From: Seminavis robusta
Lineage: Eukaryota > Bacillariophyta > Bacillariophyceae > Naviculales > Naviculaceae
Assembly (NCBI GenBank): GCA_903772945.1
Contig: CAICTM010000835.1
Location: forward strand, 1-45,996
Direction: 5' to 3'
DNA: 45,996 nucleotides
Shown here: one piece after another, positions 23,023 through 33,828 of the stretch
Layout of the letters: each line of letters opens with the position of its first letter
How positions within the stretch are numbered: position 1 is the first letter of the stretch
Translations under genes and position numbers: made by a program
The notes under the pieces: model-generated
What the model saw: only the letters and a program-made list of their open reading frames with translations
Told to the model about the DNA's origin: nothing
Databases searched by the model: none

Positions 23023-25110
23023 TTAGCGCAAGCGCATCATCATACCAGCACCCTTCTTGGTGGTCATGGAATCTTCTTCCTCGTCCACTTCCACAATGCT
23101 CAATCCGCGACGAAGCATGGGGCCACCCATGTCCGAGGCATCTGTAGCGTTTCCATCAGCCACAGTCTCGTTGTAGGGAGAGTACTTCTTGGCAGCCATC
23201 TTCATCTTGCCATCCTTCTTGGCCGCCATCTTCATCTTGCCATCCTTCATCTTACCATCCTTCTCTTCCCCTTTCTTGGTCCCCTTCTTCTTACCCATAG
23301 ACATGGGAGGACTGGTTGGGGCATCAGTGGCATTGGTTTCAGTAGTGTTTGTTTCAATGGTCATTGACATCATGCCCATCATGCTTCCGCCCATCATACC
23401 ACCCGAACCCATGCCTCCTCGAGCGGATCCAGTGCCTGACAGGCGGCGGCGAGGGAAGGAGTTGGAGGCATCTTCATCCACATCAATCAATAAACGACCA
23501 GGATAATAGGCAGAGCTTGGAGCGCTGGTTGGGGCATCAGTGCAGTCAGTTTCATTGGCCATTTGACATCATGCCCATCATGCTACCACTCATCATGCTA
23601 CCACTGCACTTCATGCTGCCAGAACCCATCCCTCCTCTTGTGGAACCCACCATCATGGCTCCGTGGGTTGGTTTCGTTGGCCATTGACATCATCATCATG
23701 CCCATCATGCTTCCGCCCATCATACCGCCCGAACCCATGCCTCCTCGAGCGGATCCAGTGCCTGACAGGCGGCGGCGAGGGAAGGAATTGGAGGCATCTT
23801 CATCTACATCAATCAATAAACGACCAGGATAATAGGCAGAGCTTGGAGCGCTGGTTGGGGCATCAGTACAGTCAGTATCATTGGCCATTGACATCATGCC
23901 CATCATGCTACCACTCATCATGCTACCACTGCACTTCATGCTGCCAGAACCCATCCCTCCTCTTGTGGAACCCACCATCATGGCTCCCGTGGTGTTGGTT
24001 TCGTTGGCCATTGACATCATCATCATGCCCATCATGCTTCCGCCCATCATACCGCCCGAACCCATGCCTCCTCGAGCGGATCCAGTGCCTGACAGGCGGC
24101 GGCGAGGGAAGGAATTGGAGGCATCTTCATCTACATCAATCAATAAACGACCAGGATAATACGCAGAGCTTGGAGCGCTGGTTGGGGCATCAGTGCAGTC
24201 AGTACCATTGGCCATTGACATCATGCCCATCATGCTACCACTCATCATGCTACCACTGCACTTCATGCTGCCAGAACCCATCCCTCCTCTTGTGGAACCC
24301 ACCATCATGGCTCCAGTGGTGTTGGTTTCGTTGGCCATTGACATCATCATCATGCCCATCATGCTTCCGCCCATCATACCGCCCGAACCCATGCCTCCTC
24401 GAGCGATCCAGTGCCTGACAGGCGGCGACGAGGGAAGGAATTGGAGGCATCTTCATCGGCATCAATCAAGAAACGATCAGGATAGTAAGGAGAGCTTGGA
24501 GCGCTGGTTGGGGCATCAGTGCAGTTGGATTCAGTTCATTGGCCATTGACATCATGCCCATCATGCTACCACCCATCATGCTACCACTGCACTTCATGCT
24601 GCCAGAACCCATCCCTCCTCTTGCAGAGCCCATCATCATCACCCCCAGATAGACGGCGACGAGGGAAGGAATCGGAGGCATCTGCATCGGCATCAATCAA
24701 GAAACGATCAGGATAATATGGAGAGCTTGGAGCACTGTTGGGGCATCAGTGCAGTTGGATTCATTATTCATTGACATCATGCCCATCATGCTACCACCCA
24801 TCATACTACCACTGCACTTCATGCTGCCAGAACCCATTCCTCCCCTTGCGGATCCCATCATCATCCCTCCAGATAGATGGCGACGAGGGAAGGTCGTGGT
24901 ATCTTCATCCACGTTAATCAAGAATCGACCAGGGTATGGAGAGGCTGTAGCACTGGTTGGGGCTGCAGTTTCATTGGCTTCAATTGACATTGACATCATC
25001 ATGCCCATGCCCATACCCATGCCCATGGACATGCCCATGCCCATGCCACTGGACTTGGCGCCCGAGATGAGGGAAACAAAGATAAGAAGTGATGCGATTA
25101 GAAGCTTCAT
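23023..25110 (-). CDS. Secreted Met/Gly/Ser-rich repeat protein with RRxL motifs (frame-disrupted)
   Basis: The start is ATG at 25110, opening a clear signal peptide (MKLLIASLLIFVSLISGAKS) and a GMGMGMSMGM tract. The body is six units of an acidic spacer (VDEDASNSFP-like), a basic RR(R/H)LSG site, then Met/Gly/Ser-rich blocks (GGMMGGSMMGMMMMSM, SMKCSGSMM) and Asn-X-Ser/Thr sites (NET, NCT). The C-terminus is Lys-rich (KDGKMKMAAK repeats) and ends with RRGLSIVEVDEEEDS and MMMRLR. RXL sites are known processing signals in diatom silaffins, frustulins and related wall proteins, so a biosilica or cell-wall polyprotein is the best guess; Met-rich blocks could also bind metal. Six indels break the frame: -1 near 24737, +1 near 24649, +5 near 24532, -1 near 24403, -2 near 23655, +1 near 23571. 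They sum to +3, so both ends share one frame. Assembly error or a decaying gene are both possible. Confidence 0.6.
23375..24700. repeat. Coding minisatellite, period 327 bp (109 codons)
   Basis: The string CCCATCATGCTTCCG starts at 23375, 23701, 24028 and 24355, giving spacings of 326, 327 and 327. Two shorter units of about 225-235 bp lie at 24466-24920 and lack the second Met-rich block. Neighbouring 327-bp units are nearly identical, which implies recent expansion or homogenisation. Confidence 0.9.
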
Positions 25111-26176
25111 GGTGGACGGTGGTTGGTGGTTGGTGGTTTGTGCAAAAGCGTTGGTTGCAAGCAATTCTAGTCTTCGAGTGCTCGGAGAAGAGAATTTATG
25201 GGAAGACTGACACGGTGGAAGGAATGCGGTGAAGCCAACAGTCTGAACGAAACGAAGTTGCGATTTCGATTTGGTCGTGTCGAAACGGCAGAAGTGCAGC
25301 GTGTTTTCGACGATACGGATGACAACGGACAACCATTAGGTATACGCTGATTGCTACGTACATCTGATACCAATTTGAAGGCAGTCTGTGTGCGGTAGCT
25401 GTATGGTATCAGTTTCTTTCGATAGTGCTTGTCTCGTCTTGTCACTTGCAGAATTCGTGGACTCGACTCGCTCATCGTGGAGCCAACCTTCGAAGATCCA
25501 ACTGCATCCAAGTTTCGCTGCAGTTCAAATAAATCATCGTACCGGTACCGTGCCACCGTGCCGGCACCGCTTCCGTAAAGACATGCTTTATTAGCCAGCA
25601 AGGAAGGCGCACGATGCTTACTGAAATTTGTATCGTCGCATGCTCCTTCACTCGCTGGTGCGGCAACATTGGAGTTTCATTTTTATTTCGATACCGAACA
25701 GCTAAAATTGCCTGCTCGGGCTTGGTCTTTCGTGGCCACTTCAGCCGAACAAAACTGCTAAGAGAAAAGACGACTGATACGAGCCCAATGAAGCAGACCG
25801 CCCGCGCTCATTGAAGCAACAGGTGCAGTTAATTCACTTGGAGCGTATGTACTGGTACCACCAGAAGCTCAGACCAATTTCAGGAACGTGTGCTACTGGG
25901 CTGGTTGTTTGCTACCGGCTGCTCCAAGCAGCGTCTGTTTCTCTTGCTACTTTCAAGCACTGTCATTACGCTGTCTGTGATTTAACTGCCTAACTAAAAC
26001 CAGAGATTTCATACTCGGGGATGAAGAGATCATTGCCAAGGCAGCCATGCACAAATCAACCCACGATGCGAACGGCTGAACGGCAACGCTATTTGCTCGG
26101 TAGAACGAGGTTCGGCAATAAAAAGCCCTAAACTTTTTATTTAAAAAAATCTGCGAAAAGTGTAAAAGTAAAAGTG

Positions 26177-26245
26177 CCAGACCCCTCCCAAAACCGAACC
26201 AAGACGAGTTGGCACGCAGCAGAAAAATAAATGCTTCCGCCGTAG
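26177..26245. repeat. Dispersed repeat, copy 1 (copy 2 at 27160-27232)
   Basis: Both copies contain GCCAG followed by CTCC, then ACCGAACCAAGACGA, GCA and, after a variable gap, GCTTCCG. They are imperfect and about 1 kb apart, consistent with old copies of a mobile or satellite sequence. No ends or target duplication are visible. Confidence 0.5.
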
Positions 26246-27480
26246 GGATGTAGGGATACCAGTATACCAGTATCCAAGTAGGAGGCCTCTGATGTCTACA
26301 GTATGATACCCTAGTAGAAAGAGGACCAAAACCAACCAAACCGACGGAAGTCCTTGCAAGCAACGCTTGAAGGGTCCAAAGTCCAAAGAGTCTTTGTCGC
26401 TGCATGCAAAACGACAAGTTAATTTAAAATACAGAACCGGTACTACATGCACTACTAGCTACTACTAGTGCCTACCGGTATGCTAATTCAGGTTGCAGGA
26501 CTCATCAAAATAGCCACTAGCTAGTACCACTATAATCACAAGTACTCAAGTACTTCAGTGTTTAGAGTAAGTGCCAAATTCAGGCGACATGACCTTGGTA
26601 TTACAGGGAGGCAGAATGTCACTGACGAAGCTCTGAGCTCTGAGGACGACCATAATATTTTCAAAACCTTGGTTGTTTTTCATACCAGTGAAGCCGAATG
26701 TCATTGGAGTTGCGGGGAATGGGCTTTCCAGCACTTCCTTTGGGTCATCTGCTGGTTTTGGTGGATATTCCACTTTGGGTCATGCTTCCGAATTGCAGCA
26801 AGCTTCCAGATTCCAACTACTTTCAGATTACGTCACCTGGTACTATTTCGTAGGTGTTTTTACCTACAGCCTTCCAGATTTGTCATTCTTCCACATTCAG
26901 TCAATCTTCTATTTTCAGTCAATCTTCCAAAAGATACAGTTGGAACCTGACAACTGACAAACATGAAGAACAGATATTCCCGCAACTCCATTGACCAGCT
27001 CACAATCTGACGAAGACCTTTTTAAAAAACCTGGGTTGATGCTGCTGTCAAATAAATAATACATGTAGATCTAATGGCTGAAACATAGACTACATAGCTA
27101 CTACATGTACTGTACTCAGAGTACAGGCTGTAATAATCTACAGGGGAAGTGTTGAAATGCCAGGCCGCTCCTATCACCGAACACCGAACCAAGACGACTT
27201 CGCATGCCAGGCACAAAGGCTTCCGTCCGATCTTCCAGAGCAACAACAGCCGACAAGCAGAGGTGAGGTTCTTTATTACCATTTAAAACTTTCCTTGACC
27301 ACGGAAGAATGATGAATCGAATCAGTTGAGCGGTACTACTAGCTAGCTAGCTACTGTATGTCATAGTACTCGGTACAGTACCGGTACATTACAAGCAACA
27401 TGGTCTCCTCGACCTACGACCAGCGAAGCAGAATCCGAAGTCTACGATTTTTGCAAAAAGTGACTGAATTAAGTAGTTTT

Positions 27481-27516
27481 ACTCAGCACAAACTGCCGAA
27501 TCGCCAAAACACAGGG
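27481..27516. repeat. Dispersed repeat shared with 45577-45608
   Basis: The two sites share ACTCA, an optional GCA, then CAAACTGCCGAAT, one variable base and GCCAAAACACAGGG. Weaker similarity extends upstream over a further 25-30 bp (AAAAAG, CTGAA, TTTACTCA). It is a dispersed element 18 kb apart; class unknown. Confidence 0.6.
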
Positions 27517-27633
27517 TTTACTCTCTGGTAACTTTTCGGTTGTTTGACTTTTTCCGAAGTGACGTACCACCAGTATTCTGTCTCCATCTCCATTCAAAAA
27601 CAAAAATAAATGCGGCCTTCCTCGGAGAGAACT

Positions 27634-28042
27634 GCAGGGTGCGGAAATGGGATTTAACAGTCCTGCGTGAAACTACTAGTTTCACGCAGCTTGCGTGAAA
27701 CTAGCCGTTAGTTTCACGCAAAGCCTGCGTGAAACTAGATTGAAACTAACTAGTTTCACGCAGGCTTGCGTGAAACTAGCCGTTAGTTTCACGCACGTGA
27801 AACTAAGTTCAGTCGTGCGTGAAACTATCAATCAATCCATAGTTGTCACTAGTAAATCTTGCGCGAAACTAGCCGTTTTGCTGCGTGAAACTAGCAAGAA
27901 ACGGCTAGTTTCACGCAGACCTGCGTGAAACTAGTACTAGTTTCACGTGCGTGAAACAGTGCGTGAAACAGTGCGTGAAACTAGTACTAGTTTCACGCAG
28001 GTTCTTCACACAAAAGATTTAAGTCCCATTTCCGCACCCTGC
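27634..28042. mobile_element. Foldback/MITE-like element with GTTTCACG motif array
   Basis: The ends form a 24-bp terminal inverted repeat with one mismatch (27634-27657 and 28019-28042) beginning GCAGGGTGCGGAAATGGGA. The interior carries about 18 copies of CGTGAAAC or GTTTCACG in both orientations, many in the contexts GCGTGAAACTAG and CTAGTTTCACGC, so it can fold into hairpins. No coding capacity; the open frame through it is just translated repeat. I see no convincing target-site duplication beyond a 3-bp CTG. CAGGG at the tip recalls hAT-type ends, but that is weak. It lies about 350 bp upstream of the SANT-like pseudogene. Confidence 0.8.
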
Positions 28043-28387
28043 TGGTGAGCTGGCTGCCTGTGGACGACTGCCCACAACGGACAGGCCGAAAATACGAACA
28101 GCTTACAGGAGAACCCCCAATGTCGCTGGAAAAGAAGAGTGGAGGAGACGCTTTTCAAACCTACGGAACATGCTACCATGGTGGTTGCTTGTTAGCCCGT
28201 TCCAACCAATACTGCTAGCTACGGGTATGCTTGGCTAGGTGCTAGCCAGAAAAAGCGGCCTTCGGAGAAACCGGGGAGCTTCAGACGGTTTTTCTTTCTC
28301 ACAATAATCAGCAACTGGAAGGCGCAAACCATATCGGTATCACTTCCTTTGCTTGAGAAACAATCCAAACACAACCCATCAAGAACC
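28043..28387. other. Upstream region of the SANT-like pseudogene
   Basis: This 345-bp stretch lies between the foldback element and the ATG at 28388. I see no gene in it; it is presumably the former promoter and 5' UTR. Confidence 0.4.
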
Positions 28388-29335
28388 ATGTCCTCAGAAG
28401 AAAGCTTCTACGTGGGCAAATGGACCGATGAAGAAGCAGACTATGTGGCTGGCTTGATTGATAACTTCGAAGCCGGTACCCTCAACGACGTGCCTGATGG
28501 TACAACCTTGAGGGGCTATCTCGCCAAGATGGTATGCTGCCGTGACAAGCGTGTCTCCAAGCGCTATGAGCGTTGAGGGTATAATGGTAGGCAGAAATAC
28601 AGAAACCAGAGTGTTGCACCTGACAAGGCTGCAAAAAGGGCAAAGAAGCTTGAAGACCTCCGTGTGACATTCTTGAAGAGCCGCAAAGCTATCCTCAAGG
28701 CTTCTTCAGGTGCATCATTCGCCAAGATGATAAAGAAGACAGCTGATGAAGCAACTTCGAAAAACGCCAGGGGCTGCGCTGTTGCTGCAGCCCGCAACCA
28801 GAGGCTTGGCCAGAATGCTACTGGCCCCGCTTCCAACAGAACCATTGTGGGCCAGGGCCGTACAATCAATTCCATTCTTCTGTCGGCAAATCCTCTGAAC
28901 CCTTCTGTTGTTCTGGATGTTCAAAGTGGCCCCTCAGTTCATTCCAATGTCTTGGCCCCTCGCACACAACTTCTTATTGTTGAAATTCCTTCGGCGTCCA
29001 GCAGCAGCGGTGGTCTCTTAGGTGCTTCCCTTGCCAGATCTACACATGGCCTCCAGCAACTGAGGGATTCTTCATTCTCGAGACTCAGCAGTGCTAGTAC
29101 CACCACTTTGTCAGCCCCAGCAGCGACCAGTGCTCCCACATCCTTCTCTGTGAGCAATGGCTTGACCCCTCTGGGGGTTCAGCTCGCAGAGTTCCTCCAG
29201 AGGAAGCAGCAAGAAGCTGCAGCAGAGCAGAATCGAAAGCAAGAGGCTATTCGTTCCCTGCTCTCTGCTGTTGCCGCGGCCGCGTGCAATGGTTCCAGTG
29301 CAACTCGTCGCAACCAGCTCCAGCGTTCGATCTAG
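28388..29335 (+). pseudogene. SANT/Myb-like family protein with in-frame premature stop
   Basis: ATG 28388 begins MSSEESFYVGKWTDEEADYV, an N-terminal domain clearly homologous to the gene at 32269 (GKWTxEEExYV, LRxYLAxM, CxxKRVSKxYE). TGA at 28574-28576 interrupts it after KRYER. The same frame continues as GYNGRQKYRNQ, matching YNGRLKYHHG in the paralogue, and stays open to the stop at 29335 (315 codons plus stop in total). The possible short introns spanning the stop (28551-28590, 28532-28590) would shift the frame. The remainder is Ala/Ser-rich and ends in a Gln/Glu-rich helix (QRKQQEAAAEQNRKQEAIRS). The frame is otherwise intact, so the lesion is young, or a base-call error. The W-spaced helices suggest DNA binding, but the family is uncharacterised as far as I can tell. 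Confidence 0.7.
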
Positions 29336-32268
29336 CTTGCTTTGGTGGCGCTCGAACTTCCCACATTTATGTTTGTGGTCTTCAGCTTCCCTGGTGACGA
29401 CAGAATCGGTTCGCCCAAATTCATGCACACTTCACATGTATACCGTGTGCACATAACAGAAAGTAATAATAACTTGAACGAAGATACAGTTCTTGGATGT
29501 CTAGCTAGTTGGCTTCAATAGCTAGCGCTGCCTCCGGCACCGGTAGTTCTCACTACCGTACGGACCAATGTGGCTCCTCAACTGGCACGAAATGCAGCCA
29601 GCCATACAGCAGATGTGCAGATCCAGGTAGAGTGCATTACAAGCTTCTTCCAAGCGAGAAATCCCAGCTCTCCGAGGAGCGCCTCAAGGAGCTTTCTGCT
29701 TTCTGTGTCCCCAGCAGAAAGCTGGTTTGAGGTGCCCACCTGGCTAGCTGGTAGTTGCATTAGATAGGCACACAGTTAATCATATTCAAAGCATTTCGTG
29801 CTGAACGAACATGAGATGTTCTTTGCCCTTATGGGTACATGAACCACTTGTATTTTCCCTGTTGAAGGCCTCACCGTTCGGCTCTGCGAAAATCCATGAT
29901 TGATCAACAGGATTGGGATCCGCGATCCTTGCACAAGGACGTGGTTTAGTCTGTCGGGACCGGTGACAGCTGCACTGGCTTTATTTGGCAAACACCGCTG
30001 TTTGGGCTGTCAAGAGCCAAACCAACATGGTGCGGATGCCTGGTACCACTACTAGCTAGTACTCTAGCTACCTACCTACCCGGTAGACAAAATCATAGTC
30101 AACTCTCTTAGCAATAGCTACCGAATAAGGAAAGGACTCAGCAGAGGAAACTCGTAGCTTGTTAGAGAATACCGGCAGCATGTAGATTTTTAGCCGAGCA
30201 TGGCCATTGTTGAACTTGATGGAATTTTCATAGTTGCTTTTGGGGGGTTTCACGCTGGCTGATCATGCACACTGCACACTGCAAGCACAGCAGATCGTAG
30301 CTCCCGCAACTCCGCAGCCGCTTCGGCACTGACTGTCACTCTCCTGTGGTTCCATGCACTCTCTGTCCTGCCGTACTAGCTACAGACTACACACGGGAGT
30401 AGTCTTGTCTACATGTAGCTACATGAACTAAGACCAGCGAGCAATATCCAGGTGGAGCCGCTGAAGCTGAAGGGGCCATTGCAGCAGAAGACAAGCCCAG
30501 CACGGAGAGGCACATGCTTCTCCTCTACCTACGACACTACCGGTACTAGTACTCACTCTCTAGCTAGAGCTGGAGCTCTTGTCTGTCCCCTGTTGTTCCT
30601 GTTGCTTGTTCCTGTTGTTCTGGTTCTTCGAAGTGGTGGTTGGCACTGTCGTTCTGGCTGGCTGGTTTTACATTGATTTAATTTGTAGTCTTTTGTCTTC
30701 TGTTCAAGAACTAGCTAGCTAGACTAGCTAGTGGAATCAAGCAACTGGTGGCTTGCGCTGCAACGGTACTACCGCCGTAGCGAAGCAGCTAGCCTCCCTG
30801 CAGCTGGCCTGGTAGAGCGAGGAAGAAGGCATCCCATTTCCTAGCTATTCAAGTCCTTGTGATAGCACCACTTCTTGCTGGCTACCAGGTGCTACGATTT
30901 GAGCTAGCTACTCTAGCTAGTAACAAGGTTGACAGCTCTATCTGGAGCCCGACCTGCGACTGCAAGCAGAGGTCGATCTGGGGATCGACATGGTGGGGTG
31001 CCACCATACATGTAGACTAGCTAGATAGTAGCCAGTGCCGTTGCAAGCTTTCTGTATTTATTTATTTATCTGTAGTGCTACTCCGCGGTGGCTAATAGCT
31101 GGTGTTACCAGTACTGTACTGGAACATGTATGTACAGTCGTACCACTAGGTAAAGGTACGTACAGTACCGGTGCATCGTACATGTTTTGGTACGTAGGAG
31201 ATACGCAATAGATTTGGTAGGAGTTGACAATTGCTGTGTCCTCCATCGAGTCGCGTAGGGTGTAGCACAAGCAACAACGCATTCTACAAGAGGCATTTTA
31301 AGGGTCCAAGCGGTGTCTCTAAATACGATTGAAGCTTTTGGCCTGCACTGGTCAGTTAGAATTGCGATTGAATGTACAGTCGTACTGGTATCAGGCTCTT
31401 ATTGTTTTGCATGCAGATGCTGTGGCACGGCGACAGGCGACACAAACCAATAAATAAATATTATGTACAGTCGTACTAAAAGCTGACTGAGTCACTCAAG
31501 AGTATCCTGCTGTGTTGTCACCAATCCCGCCCATCGCCCATCTCCAGCAAGCAGTGGATACAGGTGGTGGGGTGTGGGGGTGGATGGAGTCAGGCGAGTG
31601 AAGAGTGACAGTCCTCTCAGTCAAGTCAGTGAGTTTGGAGGGCTGTTCGAGCTTCCCCTTCAACATTGGGTTCTTTTCTCTTGCTTTACTTTTTAACAAT
31701 TCCCCGACTCCTAGAAAGAGTGACCTCATGCTCAAGAAGGCCAGTCACACTAAGGACTGAGACTCCTGTATGAAGAATCTGTACGATACCGCCACCAGTT
31801 ATGTGATTCAGTCATGCTCATGATCAAGCAGTCTGGATTCCAGAACTTCAAGGAATTGGGGAATTCCTTGAACTGCAACTCCTGAGATTTATTTCAACTT
31901 TGAATGCAAACAGAAAGCTTCAGAAAGGGAACTCCAGAAGCAACAGGAACCATCCAAGAACACTGATCTCCTTGCACTCCTTTCCATGCAGTTTCAAACA
32001 GTCACACTTGCAAAAGTCTTCGCATCCCGTACACGGAGTGCGTATACGAAAGCAGCCCTAGCTGGCTAGGCCCTAAAAAAGCAACATCTTTTGATGCAAG
32101 AAGCAGTTCCCAGCCAAAACTACCATGCTTACTGTAGCTCATGCTTTGGCTAGCTCTCAGCACTGCGAAACGTAAAAAGTTTCTCTTCATTCGAAGTAAG
32201 CTGTTTCTCACCTCACAAAAGCTTATAGTCTACTTATCCCACCCAATTATTTGATCAGTCTGCTCACC
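29336..32268. other. Long intergenic spacer rich in palindromes
   Basis: No supported gene over 2.9 kb. CTAGCTAG is especially dense (about 29500-31030). TGTACAGTCGTAC occurs three times (31131, 31373, 31464). A perfect 11-bp inverted repeat, AGCTTTCTGCT/AGCAGAAAGCT, is at 29690-29723. About 31875-32070 has coding-like composition (a short frame reading FNFECKQKASERELQKQQ) and could be a gene remnant, without a start or a known relative. Confidence 0.4.
31131..31476. repeat. Three copies of TGTACAGTCGTAC
   Basis: Exact 13-mers start at 31131, 31373 and 31464; a close relative (CTACAGTCGTAC) is at 20159-20170. The core is GTAC-AGTC-GTAC, two GTAC half-sites around four bases. Three exact copies in 346 bp are far above chance. 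Role unknown. Confidence 0.75.
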
Positions 32269-33159
32269 ATGTCCTTGAACCGCACCAAGAATGGACAGTC
32301 CTTCCAGTACGTGGGAAAGTGGACACAGGAAGAAGAGGAATATGTTGTGGCCCTGGTTGACCAGTTTCGAGCTGGGAACCTAGACAACGCGGAAGAAGGC
32401 ACTGGCTTACGCTCGTATTTGGCGGAGATGCTGCAGTGTGGACCCAAGCGCGTCTCCAAGAAGTATGAAGGTACGAACTACAATGGAAGGCTCAAGTATC
32501 ACCATGGGGAAGCCAATCTCTCTCCAGAAGAGTCTCTGATGATGAAGCAGACTCTGGAAGCACGTCGTGTGGCATTTCTCAACAGCCGCGGAAGACTCAT
32601 CCAGGGTCTCGCGGCAGTGACCCCTCCGGCGGCTCCTGCTAGCAGCCAACGGTTGGGTCAACAGTTCAAGATGGCAGCTGCCAAGAAGGCGGCCCCGGTT
32701 GCAAAGGGTGGGACGAACCGTCAAGTGGCGTCTCTGCTGCGGTTGCCTGGGGCTTCCTTGCCCTCTGTGTCGTTTCCGCAAGCATCCAGCCTGGGCCTTC
32801 CGGGGGCGTTTCCCTCTCGACACGGTCAGCCGTCAGAGTCGCTTCTGTTGTCTCTTCTTGCAAGCAAGAATACTGCGCAGCTTGCTCCCGTCGGTGGACC
32901 ACGAGACGCCGCATCGGGAGCCATGCTGCTATCTTTGAATGGGAGACAACGTGCAATGGCAAGCAGCACAGAGAGGACAATCCCCACGGTAACGTCTCTC
33001 CAGTTGTCACAGGCACGATGCCTAGAGCTTCAACGCCAGCTAGTAGCTCTGGAAACCCAACATGCCGTTGCCAGTGGTCAACGCCAGTTAGCTCTCGAAA
33101 CCGAGTTTGACTTGGCCAATAGTGCATGGAGGACGAACAACTATCATCCTTCCTTGTAA
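32269..33159 (+). CDS. SANT/Myb-like domain protein of unknown function
   Basis: Intronless, 296 aa. ATG 32269 (CACCATGTCC) is the first ATG in frame. Residues about 13-75 form the conserved domain (YVGKWTQEEEEYVVALVDQF, GTGLRSYLAEML, CGPKRVSKKYEGTNYNGR) shared with the pseudogene 3.9 kb upstream. The WTxEEE opening resembles SANT/Myb helices, so a nuclear DNA- or chromatin-binding role is a reasonable guess. The centre is Ala/Pro/Ser-rich low complexity; the C-terminus is a coiled-coil-like helix (LELQRQLVALETQ, QRQLALETEFDLANSAW). Both family members carry a Lys/Arg-rich segment after the domain. No function can be named. Confidence 0.75.
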   Translation: MSLNRTKNGQSFQYVGKWTQEEEEYVVALVDQFRAGNLDNAEEGTGLRSYLAEMLQCGPKRVSKKYEGTNYNGRLKYHHGEANLSPEESLMMKQTLEARRVAFLNSRGRLIQGLAAVTPPAAPASSQRLGQQFKMAAAKKAAPVAKGGTNRQVASLLRLPGASLPSVSFPQASSLGLPGAFPSRHGQPSESLLLSLLASKNTAQLAPVGGPRDAASGAMLLSLNGRQRAMASSTERTIPTVTSLQLSQARCLELQRQLVALETQHAVASGQRQLALETEFDLANSAWRTNNYHPSL

Positions 33160-33828
33160 AGAAGCAAGCAATACGGAGCTTCATGAGGAACAGGAAAGAC
33201 GATGCCTTTTGTCATCACAACTTGAGGAGGCACAACTCCCTAGATAGTTTCACAGTTACATAAGGGAATAGCCACTACACCACATCAACATGGCTGCCCA
33301 TTGCTGGCTAGCTAGCTTGTGTAGCTGCCGTCTGCGTCAATGTCCCGAACTTCAGGTCGTTGTTGATTCTGGAACCGGCAATGTCCCCAGGGGCGGCGCA
33401 GGATAGGCGGCAGACCTCGTAACCACAAGCAATGCAATTGAATCATCGAGTTGTAGTAGTATGGCTTAGTTCACAAGACTGCTCTATAGCTGGAGTTATG
33501 AGTAAGTCGCGCATCCATGGGAAGCACCCCAACCGCGGCAAAAGATGCCGGACGATCACTACCGTATGTATCGATGGGATGCTTCTTTTCATCCAACCCT
33601 CATTGCGAGGTCTCGCTCATTGGCTGATTCTACACCGACCAAGCTAGCTCGCTGTGGGTGCTGGTGTGCAAGGAAATCAAACCCGAGAGTCGAGTCGGTG
33701 CCCGCCCCCTGATCCTGATAAATGGTCGAGCAGAAATATGATATGGTCCTCTGACCATCGCTATAGTATATGCCCGTCGCTGTTGTCGTCAAGAACTGTT
33801 CTTCTTCGCCCATGGCGCACTGTGTGTT
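33160..33828. other. Convergent intergenic spacer
   Basis: This lies between the 3' ends of the SANT-like gene (+) and glycosyltransferase-like gene 2 (-). It holds CTAGCTAGC near 33307 and no coding signal. Confidence 0.4.

Larger units (their letters stand above)
25111..27633. other. Intergenic spacer with degenerate dispersed repeats
   Basis: No supported gene. The first few hundred bases should hold the promoter of the minus-strand repeat protein. An accession of TACCGGTACCG followed by GTGCCACCGTGCCGGCACC lies near 25540-25570. The block at about 26177-26245 recurs at 27160-27232 (shared ACCGAACCAAGACGA, then GCTTCCG). TACCGGTA and CTAGCTAG motifs are frequent (near 26474, 26516, 27350, 27379). 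Confidence 0.45.

Noticed and set aside
23189..24549. Plus-strand frames (PSCYHSSCYHCTSCC-type repeats) across the Met-rich gene
   Set aside because: Antisense of the repeat; the minus strand has the signal peptide, RRxL sites and a unique C-terminus.
27695..27928. 77-codon open frame inside the GTTTCACG array
   Set aside because: It is a translation of the inverted 8-mer repeats (recurring VSFT/KLAVSFT) and not a gene.
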